From Caryophanales bacterium UBA5732 (GTDB lineage: Bacteria > Bacillota_I > Bacilli_A > Izemoplasmatales > Hujiaoplasmataceae): DNA of 33,585 nt. The DNA lies in assembly GCA_002419445.1 (NCBI GenBank), contig DIGC01000089.1, positions 1 through 33,585 of the forward strand, given 5' to 3'. Positions 21,929 through 30,302 of this stretch are shown in pieces. Within the stretch, counting starts at the first letter, position 1, and each line of letters opens with the position of its first letter. The position numbers were made by a program, and so were the translations under genes. Under the pieces are notes generated by a model. It saw nothing but the letters and a program-made list of their open reading frames with translations, was not told the origin of the DNA and did no database searches.

Positions 21929-23872
21929 TTATTTTTGTCTTAAATAAAACTCTACTAACTTTTCTTTGCTGAAGCCAAAGTATTCTTGCACTTCTTCGCC
22001 TTTGCCGCTTCTACCAAAATCATCAATACCATAAACAACATTTGCGAATTGATACCAACCCATAGTAGAACCCATTTCAACTGCTATTATGTGTTTATTC
22101 TTTGGTAGTATTTTGTTTTGATATTCTCCAGGTTGTTTTAAGAACAACTCTCTTGAAGGCATTGAAACAACCTTAACACTGATATTATGTTTATCTTTTA
22201 AAATTTTTGCAGCTTCAACTGCTAATTCGACTTCAGAGCCGGTTGCTAAAAGAATCGATTCAGACTCTTTATCACCATAAACATCATAAGCGCCTTTAAT
22301 AAACTCTTGATAGTCAACTTGATAGTTAATACTGATATTTTGTCTTGTCAGAACTATGACATTTGGCGTATGTTTAGCTAGAAGCGCATATCTAAAGGCA
22401 TGTTTTACCTCATTAGCGTTTGCTGGTCTGAATACATTAATATTGGGCATTGCTCGAAACATCGTTAATTGTTCAATCGGTTCATGAGTTGGACCGTCCT
22501 CACCAACTGCTACTGAGTCATGAGTAAAGATATATAAAGCTGGTATGTTCATCAAACTGGCAATTCTTATTGCCGGTTTCATGTAATCGGAGAAAATAAA
22601 GAAACCGCCACTGAAGGCTTTAAGATGATGAAGAACCATCCCATTGATGATTCCAGCCATCGCATGTTCCCTTACCCCGAAGTTAATATTTCTTCCCGTT
22701 CTATTAGCAATATCAAAGTCACCATTAATCCCTTTTACTTTAGTTGATGAAGTCAAATCCGCGCTTCCACCAATTAATGCTTTTGAATAAGGAGATAAAG
22801 TATTGATTAGTTTTCCGATAGTGACCCGAGTAGCTTCATTTGCACTAGCTTCTTGAGGAATTAATTTATCAAAATCGATTTTTATTTCATTATTTATGAT
22901 ATTGGTTAACTCTAAATAATCTTCGGGATATAGCTTTTTGTATATACTTAAACTGCCAAGCCATTCTTGATAAAGAGAAGTTCCTCGACTCGCAAATGTC
23001 TTTTTAAAATCATCATAGACGTCTTTGGCAATTTCAAACTCAGAAAAATCATAGCCGAAGCTCTTACGCATTTCCGTTGTTTCTTCTTTACCGATAGGTG
23101 CTCCATGAGTTTTGGCAGTCCCAGCGTTTTTAGAACCAAATCCGATAATACTCTTGACTTCTATAAAAGATGGTTTATCGCTTTTTTTAGCGGTTTCTAT
23201 CGCCTTGTTCAAAGAGTTGAAATCATTAGGTTCACTGATTAATTGATAATCCCAATTCATTGATTCAACTTTCATTTTTATGTTTTCGTTAGTTGCTAAT
23301 TTAGTAGGTCCGTCTAACTGAATATCATTAGAGTCAAATAAAACAATCAATTTATTTAATCTGTATCTACCAGCAATTGCCATTGCTTCCATAGTGATGC
23401 CTTCTTGTAAATCGCCATCGCCACAAAGCGCATATGTATAATGATCAACTACTTTTAAATTGTCTTTATTAAAATTTCCCGCTAAGTAACTCTCAGCTAA
23501 AGCATTACCTATCGCCATCGCCATGCCCTGTCCTAAAGGTCCTGTTGTCGAATCTACACCAGGAGTGTGTTCAAACTCAGGATGCCCCGGGGTCTTAGAA
23601 TTTAATTGTCTAAAATCCTTTAAATCATCTATGGTTATGTCATATCCCGCTAAATGTAATGTTGCATATAACAAAGCACTTCCGTGTCCAGCAGCTAAGA
23701 AAAAACGATCCCTATTAAACCAATTTGGTTGAACTGGATTAGCATTAAGGTGTTTAGTAAATAATTCATAAACGGTTCCAGCTGCACCTAAAACAATTCC
23801 CGGGTGACCGGAATTAGCTTTATTAATCATATCTAAACCTAGAAATCTCATCGTGTTGATTGATTTTTCCAT
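21929..23872 (-). CDS. tkt: Transketolase
   Basis: A thiamine-diphosphate enzyme of the non-oxidative pentose phosphate pathway that moves two-carbon units between sugar phosphates. The 647-aa protein has SGHPGIVLG (21-29), AAGHGSALLYA, GPLGQGMAMAIG, the ThDP/Mg motif GDGDLQEG (151-158), TKTHGAPIG, the middle pyrimidine domain with FGVREHAM, and THDSVAVGEDGPTHEPIEQL. In organisms with few biosynthetic pathways this enzyme supplies ribose for nucleotides and allows pentose use. AGGTG precedes the ATG. Confidence 0.97.
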   Translation of the reverse strand: MEKSINTMRFLGLDMINKANSGHPGIVLGAAGTVYELFTKHLNANPVQPNWFNRDRFFLAAGHGSALLYATLHLAGYDITIDDLKDFRQLNSKTPGHPEFEHTPGVDSTTGPLGQGMAMAIGNALAESYLAGNFNKDNLKVVDHYTYALCGDGDLQEGITMEAMAIAGRYRLNKLIVLFDSNDIQLDGPTKLATNENIKMKVESMNWDYQLISEPNDFNSLNKAIETAKKSDKPSFIEVKSIIGFGSKNAGTAKTHGAPIGKEETTEMRKSFGYDFSEFEIAKDVYDDFKKTFASRGTSLYQEWLGSLSIYKKLYPEDYLELTNIINNEIKIDFDKLIPQEASANEATRVTIGKLINTLSPYSKALIGGSADLTSSTKVKGINGDFDIANRTGRNINFGVREHAMAGIINGMVLHHLKAFSGGFFIFSDYMKPAIRIASLMNIPALYIFTHDSVAVGEDGPTHEPIEQLTMFRAMPNINVFRPANANEVKHAFRYALLAKHTPNVIVLTRQNISINYQVDYQEFIKGAYDVYGDKESESILLATGSEVELAVEAAKILKDKHNISVKVVSMPSRELFLKQPGEYQNKILPKNKHIIAVEMGSTMGWYQFANVVYGIDDFGRSGKGEEVQEYFGFSKEKLVEFYLRQK

Positions 23873-23910
23873 TTTTTCACCTACTCATAATTTATTTTAT
23901 TAACATGAAT

Positions 23911-23919
23911 ATTATATCA
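23911..23919 (-). promoter_or_regulatory. Extended -10 promoter of tkt
   Basis: On the minus strand TGA-TATAAT, consensus -10 at 23911-23916 with the TGN extension; no clear -35. The position fits a leader of about 30 nt before the tkt ATG. The gap 23873-24058 otherwise holds only this promoter and the permease terminator. Confidence 0.6.
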
Positions 23920-23985
23920 TAGATATCACCTGATAAAAAGACTAAAGAATGAGTTTGTTTTTTTGAATAATTCTTCACAATCACC

Positions 23986-24024
23986 ATAAAAAAATAACCT
24001 GCAAATTCTCTTATGCAGGTTATT
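23986..24024 (-). terminator. Terminator after the APC permease gene
   Basis: A perfect 11-bp stem (AATAACCTGCA / TGCAGGTTATT, 23993-24024) with a 10-nt loop, followed on the minus strand by a T tract. Confidence 0.9.
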
Positions 24025-24058
24025 AAATATTTAAACTTTATTCAGTAATTTCTCTTTA

Positions 24059-25420
24059 TTACGCTTCAAGTTTGGCTTCAATAATTTTCTTGTTTGGATT
24101 GAAAGTCAATAATCCAATCGCTAAGATTACAACGACAATTATGCTGAAATATAAGAACATCATAGGATCTGATATAAAAGCTCCATAAATCAAATAAAGG
24201 GCTCCGATAGTCGCTATTATAGGGACGACATATCGTTTAAAAGCATTTAACTCGGTAAAGTTTTTCAAGATATTAATATAAACTATTATGAAAGAAGCAT
24301 ATAAGAAAACAATCGTTAATACTGAAGTATCCATAAATCCTCCCCAATATCCTTGAAAGTTACCGTACCAAATCACTCCCCAGAGCGCTGAAAAAATAAA
24401 ACTTAAAACTCCTGATGCATATGGTTGATCTTTTTTACCAATATTAGTAAAAAATTCAGGTGCTGGTCCAAAGCCTTTAATGCTGATTTGATACATTCCT
24501 CTTACCGCACCTAAAGTTAATCCATTTAAAGTTCCTAAGACTGAGATTAAAATCAAAACTGAGACTACCGAACCAAAGAAACTTCCGAATAAACGAGTAG
24601 CTGCCAAGACAGAGGTATCAAGAGAACCGGCTAAACTGATAGCTTCATCATTAGAGATAACTCCTGATAAGCCAATAAAAAATATAACATAACAGAAAAC
24701 AACAATTAAAGCGCCGCCTAAAAGGGCTTTAGACAAGTTCTTTTTTGGGTCTTTCAGTTCTTGGGTTATCGCTAAAGCTGTTATCCAACCATCATAAGCA
24801 AAAGCCGTTACAGCGACTGCCGCAGCTAATCCCGTACCCGCAACATTCACTACAGTTGCCGGAACCCTAAATGATTCGACTGTAGCGCCAGTTACTAAAC
24901 CGACAATTAAACCGACGATGGCGATTAGTACGAGAGGCACTAATTTAATTGCTGTTGCACTTACTTGCCATTTACCCGCTAAAACCGGGCCGAGGATATT
25001 TAATGCGTATGAACCAATAAAGTAAAATATCGCAAAACTCCACGTATAGTCTGTTTCAGAGCCCACTAAAATGTTAGTTATACTTCCGGCTAACCAAGAA
25101 AGAACACCAACTAAAATCGGAAAATAGACGAAATTGATAAACCATCCGACTAAATAAGCAACCTTTTCACCAACAACGTTTTCAACGAAATCGATGATTC
25201 CCGATTTCTTTGCTTGTTTTAACGCCACAATACTGAACGCTAAAGATGAGAATAGAACAATTCCGCCACCAATGATCCAGGCTAAAATGGATGTGGTCAA
25301 ACTACCACCAGCTTTTGCCAAAACATCTCCCGCACTTTTAAACACGCCACTACCGATTACAATACCCACTACCATTGCGATTGCTGTAAATACACCAAAT
25401 TTTTTTGTTGGTATTTTCAT
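24059..25420 (-). CDS. APC-family amino-acid permease
   Basis: A 453-aa integral membrane protein with about 12 hydrophobic segments, of the amino acid-polyamine-organocation superfamily. The first helix has the unwound substrate-site motif GIVIGSGVFKSAGDVL, and helix 6 carries FAYDGWITALAITQELKDPKKN, the usual family signature. The overall look is closest to the LAT/SteT-type group of exchangers, but the substrate cannot be read directly. The leader encodes a peptide with Phe, Tyr, His, Met and Trp codons in a row, which hints at an aromatic or histidine-type substrate (inference). AGAAGGAGAG precedes the ATG. Single gene with its own promoter, leader and terminator. Confidence 0.9.
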   Translation of the reverse strand: MKIPTKKFGVFTAIAMVVGIVIGSGVFKSAGDVLAKAGGSLTTSILAWIIGGGIVLFSSLAFSIVALKQAKKSGIIDFVENVVGEKVAYLVGWFINFVYFPILVGVLSWLAGSITNILVGSETDYTWSFAIFYFIGSYALNILGPVLAGKWQVSATAIKLVPLVLIAIVGLIVGLVTGATVESFRVPATVVNVAGTGLAAAVAVTAFAYDGWITALAITQELKDPKKNLSKALLGGALIVVFCYVIFFIGLSGVISNDEAISLAGSLDTSVLAATRLFGSFFGSVVSVLILISVLGTLNGLTLGAVRGMYQISIKGFGPAPEFFTNIGKKDQPYASGVLSFIFSALWGVIWYGNFQGYWGGFMDTSVLTIVFLYASFIIVYINILKNFTELNAFKRYVVPIIATIGALYLIYGAFISDPMMFLYFSIIVVVILAIGLLTFNPNKKIIEAKLEA

Positions 25421-25456
25421 TCTTAACTCTCCTTCTAAAATTTATTTCTTTAAGAT

Positions 25457-25490
25457 TAAAAAAGTGCTGTAGTTTTTTAATCTACAGCGC
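25457..25490 (-). terminator. Attenuator-type terminator in the permease leader
   Basis: On the minus strand a hairpin GCGCTGTAG / CTACAGCAC (25464-25490, one internal mismatch) with a 9-nt loop, followed by TTTTTT, about 36 nt before the permease ATG. There is no gene between it and the promoter except the 22-codon frame, so its likely role is to control entry into the permease gene. The loop sequence GATTAAAAAA is also complementary to the TTTTTTAATC that follows. Confidence 0.75.
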
Positions 25491-25522
25491 CTACGTTTAG
25501 AATTACCTTGATCTTAGGGGTT

Positions 25523-25558
25523 ATAGACAAGCATATATAGATAAACAAGCTTGTCTAT
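25523..25558 (-). promoter_or_regulatory. Leader hairpin between uORF and attenuator
   Basis: A perfect 10-bp stem (ATAGACAAGC / GCTTGTCTAT) with a 16-nt loop, starting 6 nt after the uORF stop. A second hairpin (ATTAGTT / AACTAAT, 25557-25576) overlaps the uORF stop codon and would compete with its base, so a ribosome at the end of the uORF should change which forms. Confidence 0.6.
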
Positions 25559-25564
25559 TAGTTT

Positions 25565-25633
25565 TTAACAACTAATATTCAAACCTTCAATTTTCCACAT
25601 ATAATGATAAAATCCCTTAAGTTCTAGAAACAT
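25565..25633 (-). CDS. Candidate leader peptide, 22 aa, aromatic-rich
   Basis: On the minus strand a GAGG ribosome binding site, 6 nt, then ATG and 22 codons to TAA. The product contains Phe-Tyr-His-Tyr-Met-Trp at residues 8-13, using TTT TAT CAT TAT ATG TGG. It lies in the leader of the amino-acid permease, upstream of two hairpins and an intrinsic terminator. This is the layout of leader-peptide attenuation known from trp, phe and his operons. No T-box AGGGTGGNACCGCG and no lysine, SAM or glycine riboswitch core is visible in the leader. The aromatic codons are AT-rich and partly expected by chance; Trp and His are not. Confidence 0.45.
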   Translation of the reverse strand: MFLELKGFYHYMWKIEGLNISC

Positions 25634-25666
25634 TTTTTACCTCTTGAAAATTTATTTTGCAAGTAT

Positions 25667-25730
25667 GTTATCACAGTTATTGTGATAGAGCAATACCAAT
25701 TATATAAACTGTTATGTGATAACGCTTTCT
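25667..25730 (-). promoter_or_regulatory. Operator-like half-sites around the permease promoter, with a cre-like site
   Basis: On the minus strand GTTATCACA at 25715-25723, TATCACA at 25681-25687 and TGTGATAAC at 25667-25675. The last two form a 19-nt palindrome (7-bp arms, 5-nt centre), and the outer pair is a 9-bp inverted repeat spanning the -10 region. The 14-mer AGAAAGCGTTATCA (25717-25730) fits the CcpA cre consensus TGWAANCGNTNWCA at 13 of 14 positions. No ccpA or other regulator gene is in the window. Confidence 0.5.
25699..25704 (-). promoter_or_regulatory. Possible -10 element of the permease leader
   Basis: TATAAT on the minus strand between the operator-like half-sites. No good -35 at 16-18 nt. 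A start near 25692 would give a leader of about 270 nt. Confidence 0.4.
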
Positions 25731-25747
25731 AGCAATTTTTAAGGGTA

Positions 25748-25781
25748 ATTAAAAGAAAAAAGCATCCAAAGGGATGCTTTT
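25748..25781 (-). terminator. Terminator of the str operon after tuf
   Basis: A perfect 10-bp stem (AAAAGCATCC / GGATGCTTTT, 25758-25781) with a 4-nt loop, then TTTTTCTTTT on the minus strand. Confidence 0.92.
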
Positions 25782-25798
25782 ATAAGTAATTAGAAGTA

Positions 25799-26983
25799 CT
25801 ATTCTAAAATAGTAACTACTGATCCTGCGCCTACTGTATGCCCACCTTCACGAATTGAGAACTTAGTTCCTTGTTCAAGAGCGATTGGATGGATTAATTC
25901 TACGATCATTTCAATGTTATCTCCAGGCATAACCATTTCAACACCTTCAGGTAATTGAATAACACCAGTGATATCAGTTGTACGGAAATAGAATTGAGGA
26001 CGATAGTTTGAGAAGAATGGAGTATGACGTCCGCCTTCTTCATGGCTTAATACGTATACTTGTGCAGTAAATTTTGTATGTGGTGTAACGCTCTTTGGTT
26101 TAGCGATAACTTGTCCACGTTGTACTTGTTCTCTTGAAACACCACGTAATAATAAACCAACATTATCTCCAGCTTGAGCATAGTCTAATAATTTACGGAA
26201 CATTTCAACGCCAGTAACAACTGCTTCTTTAGTTTCTCTAATACCAATGATTTCAATCTTGTCATTAACTTTGATTTGACCACGGTCAACTCTACCAGTA
26301 ACAACAGTACCACGTCCTGTAATTGTGAATACGTCTTCAACTGGCATCATGAATGGTTTGTCAATCGGTCTTTCAGGTAGTGGAATATAATCATCAACAG
26401 CTTGCATTAATTTTAAGATTACTTCTTCTTGAGCAGGGTCGCCTTGTAAAGCTTTTAATGCAGAACCAACGATAATTGGAGTTTCGTCTCCAGGGAATCC
26501 ATATTCATCTAGTAATTCACGGATTTCCATTTCTACTAATTCGATTAATTCTTCATCATCAACCATGTCAGCTTTGTTTAAAAATACAATAATTTTTGGA
26601 ACTCCAACTTGACGAGACAATAAGATATGTTCTCTAGTTTGAGGCATAGCTCCATCAGCTGCAGAAACAACTAGGATAGCTCCGTCCATTTGTGCAGCAC
26701 CAGTAATCATATTTTTTACATAGTCGGCATGCCCTGGGCAGTCAACGTGTGCATAGTGACGATTTTCTGTTGAGTATTCAATGTGAGCAGTATTAATAGT
26801 AATACCTCTTGCCTTTTCTTCTGGAGCTGAGTCAATTGAAGCATAATCTCTAACTTCAGAAAGGCCTTTTCTTGCTAGTACTGATGTAATAGCAGCAGTT
26901 AATGTAGTTTTACCATGGTCAACGTGACCGATAGTACCAACATTAACATGTGGTTTAGTACGTTCATATTTAGCTTTAGCCAT
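25799..26983 (-). CDS. tuf: Elongation factor Tu
   Basis: EF-Tu delivers aminoacyl-tRNA to the ribosomal A site. At 394 aa it has the usual length, with GHVDHGKT (19-26), DCPGHAD (81-87) and NKAD (136-139), then domains 2 and 3 complete to VVTILE. AAAGGAGA precedes the ATG. It is the last gene of rpsL-rpsG-fusA-tuf. The 106-nt gap after fusA has a possible extended -10 (TGT-TATAAA), so an extra promoter for tuf is possible but unproven. Confidence 0.99.
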   Translation of the reverse strand: MAKAKYERTKPHVNVGTIGHVDHGKTTLTAAITSVLARKGLSEVRDYASIDSAPEEKARGITINTAHIEYSTENRHYAHVDCPGHADYVKNMITGAAQMDGAILVVSAADGAMPQTREHILLSRQVGVPKIIVFLNKADMVDDEELIELVEMEIRELLDEYGFPGDETPIIVGSALKALQGDPAQEEVILKLMQAVDDYIPLPERPIDKPFMMPVEDVFTITGRGTVVTGRVDRGQIKVNDKIEIIGIRETKEAVVTGVEMFRKLLDYAQAGDNVGLLLRGVSREQVQRGQVIAKPKSVTPHTKFTAQVYVLSHEEGGRHTPFFSNYRPQFYFRTTDITGVIQLPEGVEMVMPGDNIEMIVELIHPIALEQGTKFSIREGGHTVGAGSVVTILE

Positions 26984-27057
26984 TTTTATATTTCTCCTTT
27001 TATTATAATTTTTCGCTTTTTAGCATATGTTTAACGATATCATTTTATAACAATTTC

Positions 27058-27075
27058 TATTATTTTGCAATAATA
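27058..27075 (-). other. Hairpin in the fusA-tuf gap
   Basis: On the minus strand TATTATT-GCAA-AATAATA, a perfect 7-bp AT stem closed by a GNRA-type loop, 14 nt after the fusA stop. There is no T tract, so it is not a terminator. It may protect mRNA ends between the two genes; the function is unknown. Confidence 0.4.
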
Positions 27076-27089
27076 AAAATCTTTAACTA

Positions 27090-29159
27090 CTAATTATTAC
27101 GTCTTTTGATGATTTCTTCTGAAATTGATTTAGGGCATTTTTCATAATGTGAAAATTGCATTGTAAAGTTTGCGCGTCCTTGAGAGTTTGATCTCAGTGA
27201 AGTTGCATAACCAAACATTTCCGATAATGGTACTTTCGCAGCCACTTTTTGAGCATTACCTTGCTTTTCTTGGCCTTCAATTCGACCACGTCTTGATGTT
27301 AAATCACCAATGACATTACCAATGTAATCTTCTGGAGTAACAACGTCAACTACCATGATTGGTTCAAGTAAAGTTGGAGCACATTTTTCTTTAGTTTGTT
27401 TTAGCGCTATTGAAGCGGCGATTTTAAACGCCATTTCACTAGAGTCAACTTCATGATATGATCCATCATAAAGTGTCGCTTTTACATCTAATAACGGGTA
27501 CCCTGCGATTACACCACCAGGTAATGATTCTTCAATACCTTTATTGATAACGTTAATATATTCTCTCGGTACTGTACCGCCAACAATTTTGTCAACGAAT
27601 TCATAACCTTTACCAGGGTTAGGTTCAAATTTAATCCATACATGGCCATATTGTCCTCTACCACCAGACTGACGAATAAATCTACCTTCGCAGTTAGCTT
27701 CTTGAGTAATGGTTTCACGGTATGAAACTTGAGGATTACCAACCGTAGCTTCAACTTTAAATTCTCTTTTCATTCTATCAACAATGATTTCAAGGTGTAA
27801 TTCACCCATACCGGAAATAATTGTCTGAGATGTTTCTTTATCTGTATAAGTCTTGAATGTTGGGTCTTCTTCGCTTAATTTTTGTAAAGCTACACCCATC
27901 TTTTCTTGATCTTTTTTAGTTTTTGGTTCAATAGCTACTGAGATAACTGGTTCTGGAAATTTCATTGATTCTAGAATCACATGAGAATTTTCTGAAGCTA
28001 ATGTATCACCTGTAATTGTATCTTTTAAACCTACTGCAGCTGCGATATCTCCGGAGTAAACTTCATCAATTTCGGTTCTTGAGTTCGCATGCATCTGTAA
28101 GATTCTTCCTAATCTTTCCTTTTTGCCTTTTGAAGTGTTCATAATATATGAACCCTTTTTCGCAACTCCTGAATAAACTCTAAAGAATGTAACTCGACCG
28201 ACGAATGGGTCTGTCATCACTTTAAATGCTAAAGCCACAAATTCTTTATCATCATTGTGTTCAATGGTGATAATATCATCATTACGGTTGAAACCTTGCA
28301 CTTGTGCAACTTCAATTGGTGATGGTAAATAATCTATAACAGCATCTAAAACAAACTTTATTCCTTTATTCTTGAAAGCTGATCCACATAATACTGGGAA
28401 GAATCCAACTGATAGCGTGCCTTTTCTGATTGCTTTTTTCAAAGTTTCAGCATCAATATCTTCACCGTCTAAGAAGAGTAACATCAATTCTTCATCAAAG
28501 TCGCAAAGTACTTCAATAAGTCTATTTCTTCTTGTGGTAGCTTCCTTAAGTAAATGACTAGGAATATCAATTTCTTGGTAATTTTCTTCAGCGCTACCAT
28601 CAAAATGGTAGGCTCTCATTTCCACTAAATCAATAATTCCAGTAAAATCATCTTCTGCGCCGATTGGCCATTGAATAGCCTCGGCTTTTTCACCTAATCT
28701 CTTATGAATAGAATCGATAGCTGCTGCAAAATCAGCCCCGATCTTATCCATCTTATTAGCAAAAACTAGTCTTGGAACTTTATATTCATTTGCTTGACGC
28801 CAAACTGTTTCCGTTTGCGGTTCTACACCAGCTTGAGCATCCAATACCGTTACAGCACCATCTAACACTCGTAATGATCTTGACACTTCCACAGTGAAGT
28901 CCACATGTCCTGGGGTATCAATGATATTAACTCTGTGATTTTTCCAGAAAGCTGTAGTAGCTGCGGCGGTAATAGTAATTCCACGTTCTTGTTCCTGTTC
29001 CATCCAATCCATTTGGCTAGCGCCATCATGAGTTTCACCCATTTTATGAATTTTACCTGTGTGGAACAAGACTCTCTCAGTAGTTGTGGTTTTACCAGCA
29101 TCGATATGTGCCATGATACCAATATTACGTGTTTTGTCTAATGTATATTCACGTGCCAT
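27090..29159 (-). CDS. fusA: Elongation factor G
   Basis: EF-G drives translocation of tRNA and mRNA on the ribosome. The 689-aa protein has AHIDAGKT (17-24), the switch II DTPGHVDF, NKMD, and the later domains with GELHLEII, VGNPQVSYRET and GGRGQYGHV, through to the C-terminal SRRGRIEGQE region. AAGGAAGG precedes the ATG. It follows rpsG in the str operon. Confidence 0.99.
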   Translation of the reverse strand: MAREYTLDKTRNIGIMAHIDAGKTTTTERVLFHTGKIHKMGETHDGASQMDWMEQEQERGITITAAATTAFWKNHRVNIIDTPGHVDFTVEVSRSLRVLDGAVTVLDAQAGVEPQTETVWRQANEYKVPRLVFANKMDKIGADFAAAIDSIHKRLGEKAEAIQWPIGAEDDFTGIIDLVEMRAYHFDGSAEENYQEIDIPSHLLKEATTRRNRLIEVLCDFDEELMLLFLDGEDIDAETLKKAIRKGTLSVGFFPVLCGSAFKNKGIKFVLDAVIDYLPSPIEVAQVQGFNRNDDIITIEHNDDKEFVALAFKVMTDPFVGRVTFFRVYSGVAKKGSYIMNTSKGKKERLGRILQMHANSRTEIDEVYSGDIAAAVGLKDTITGDTLASENSHVILESMKFPEPVISVAIEPKTKKDQEKMGVALQKLSEEDPTFKTYTDKETSQTIISGMGELHLEIIVDRMKREFKVEATVGNPQVSYRETITQEANCEGRFIRQSGGRGQYGHVWIKFEPNPGKGYEFVDKIVGGTVPREYINVINKGIEESLPGGVIAGYPLLDVKATLYDGSYHEVDSSEMAFKIAASIALKQTKEKCAPTLLEPIMVVDVVTPEDYIGNVIGDLTSRRGRIEGQEKQGNAQKVAAKVPLSEMFGYATSLRSNSQGRANFTMQFSHYEKCPKSISEEIIKRRNN

Positions 29160-29178
29160 AACTTTATCCTTCCTTTAA

Positions 29179-29649
29179 TTAAAATCTATAATGTGCGAAA
29201 GCTTTATTAGCTTCTGCCATTCTATGCATATCTTCTTTCTTCTTAACTGATGCTCCTGTATTATTACTTGCATCAACAATTTCTTTCGCAAGTCTTTCTT
29301 CCATTGTTTTCTCATTACGAGAACGAGAGTATTGCACTAACCATCTTAGTCCTAAAGTAGTTCTTCTGTCTGCTTTAACTTCACCCGGTACTTGATAGTT
29401 TTGTCCGCCAATACGACGGCTTCTAACTTCTAAAACTGGCATGATATTGTTTAAAGCATCATTAAATACTGCAATTGGTTCTTTACCTGTGATTTCATTA
29501 ACTCTTGAAAATGCATTATATAAGATATTTTGAGCAACGTTCTTTTTACCGTCTAACATAATTCCATTAATTAGTTTAGTAACTAATTTTGAATTATAAA
29601 TTGGATCTGGTAAGACATCTCTCTTTACGACTTTACCCTTACGAGGCAT
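29179..29649 (-). CDS. rpsG: Ribosomal protein uS7
   Basis: A 30S head protein that binds 16S rRNA early in assembly. The 156-aa protein begins MPRKGKVVKRDVLPDPIYNS and has LINGIMLDGKKNVAQ, IGGQNYQVPGEV and the C-terminal HRMAEANKAFAHYRF. AAAGGAGG precedes the ATG. Second gene of the str operon. Confidence 0.99.
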   Translation of the reverse strand: MPRKGKVVKRDVLPDPIYNSKLVTKLINGIMLDGKKNVAQNILYNAFSRVNEITGKEPIAVFNDALNNIMPVLEVRSRRIGGQNYQVPGEVKADRRTTLGLRWLVQYSRSRNEKTMEERLAKEIVDASNNTGASVKKKEDMHRMAEANKAFAHYRF

Positions 29650-29689
29650 AAGTAATTCCTCCTTTCAAAATTCTTTAACATATTTTAAA

Positions 29690-30121
29690 TTATTTTTTAG
29701 CTTTTGGATCTTTTTTAGGTCTTTTTGCGCCGTACTTAGAACGACTTTGCATTCTCTTATCTACAGCTGTTGTATCCAGTGTTCCTCTAACGATATGATA
29801 ACGAACACCTGGTAAGTCTTTAACACGTCCACCACGAATTAATACAACGCTATGTTCCTGCAAAGAGTGTCCAATTCCAGGGATATATGCGTTCACTTCA
29901 CCACCGTTTGACAAACGAACACGAGCATACTTTCTTAACGCTGAGTTAGGTTTCTTTGGAGTCATTGTCGCAACTCTGACACAAACACCACGTTTTTGTG
30001 GAGAGCTAACTTCAGTGTATTTTTTTTGTAAGCTGTTGAAGCCAATGTTCAATTGTGGTGCCTTTGATTTTCTAGTTTTATCTTGGCGTCCTTTTTTTAT
30101 TAATTGGTTAATAGTTGGCAT
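29690..30121 (-). CDS. rpsL: Ribosomal protein uS12
   Basis: A 30S protein at the decoding centre. From the ATG at 30121 it has 143 aa, starting MPTINQLIKKGRQ, with TPKKPNSALRK and RVKDLPGVRYH intact; the two lysines at which streptomycin-resistance changes usually occur are both unchanged. The ATG has AGGAGG 7 nt upstream. A longer reading from 30193 would translate the leader hairpins and has no ribosome binding site. First gene of rpsL-rpsG-fusA-tuf. Confidence 0.98.
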   Translation of the reverse strand: MPTINQLIKKGRQDKTRKSKAPQLNIGFNSLQKKYTEVSSPQKRGVCVRVATMTPKKPNSALRKYARVRLSNGGEVNAYIPGIGHSLQEHSVVLIRGGRVKDLPGVRYHIVRGTLDTTAVDKRMQSRSKYGAKRPKKDPKAKK

Positions 30122-30144
30122 GTACATTCCTCCTTTCATACCCA

Positions 30145-30195
30145 CACACCCGGGAGGTGCGCTTGTCTCATTTTTATAAGGCTGCTCACGCAACC
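30145..30195 (-). promoter_or_regulatory. Two hairpins in the str operon leader
   Basis: On the minus strand GGTTGC-GTGA-GCAGCC (30180-30195), a 6-bp stem with a GNRA-type loop, then CGCACC-TCCCG-GGTGTG (30145-30161), a 6-bp stem just before the ribosome binding site. Their GC content stands out in an AT-rich leader of about 100 nt. They may form a ribosomal-protein binding site; I know of no defined motif to match. Confidence 0.5.
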
Positions 30196-30224
30196 TACGA
30201 ATAATTAAAAATTAAAGCAACAGT

Positions 30225-30253
30225 ATTATACACCACTATGCTAGGTGTGTCAA
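30225..30253 (-). promoter_or_regulatory. Consensus promoter of rpsL-rpsG-fusA-tuf
   Basis: On the minus strand TTGACA (30248-30253), exactly 17 nt, TATAAT (30225-30230). It is the only perfect sigma-A-type promoter in the window, as expected for a very highly expressed operon. Confidence 0.93.
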
Positions 30254-30302
30254 GTCCCTAATTCTTAGGTAATTATTTAACCTCTAATATTATATAATAT
30301 TA

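Noticed and set aside
25421..25700. T-box, lysine, glycine or SAM riboswitch in the permease leader
   Set aside because: No T-box AGGGTGGNACCGCG and no recognisable core of the other classes was seen by eye; a covariance search could overturn this.
30122..30193. N-terminal extension of S12
   Set aside because: It would translate the leader hairpins; the ATG at 30121 has AGGAGG and gives the conserved N terminus.
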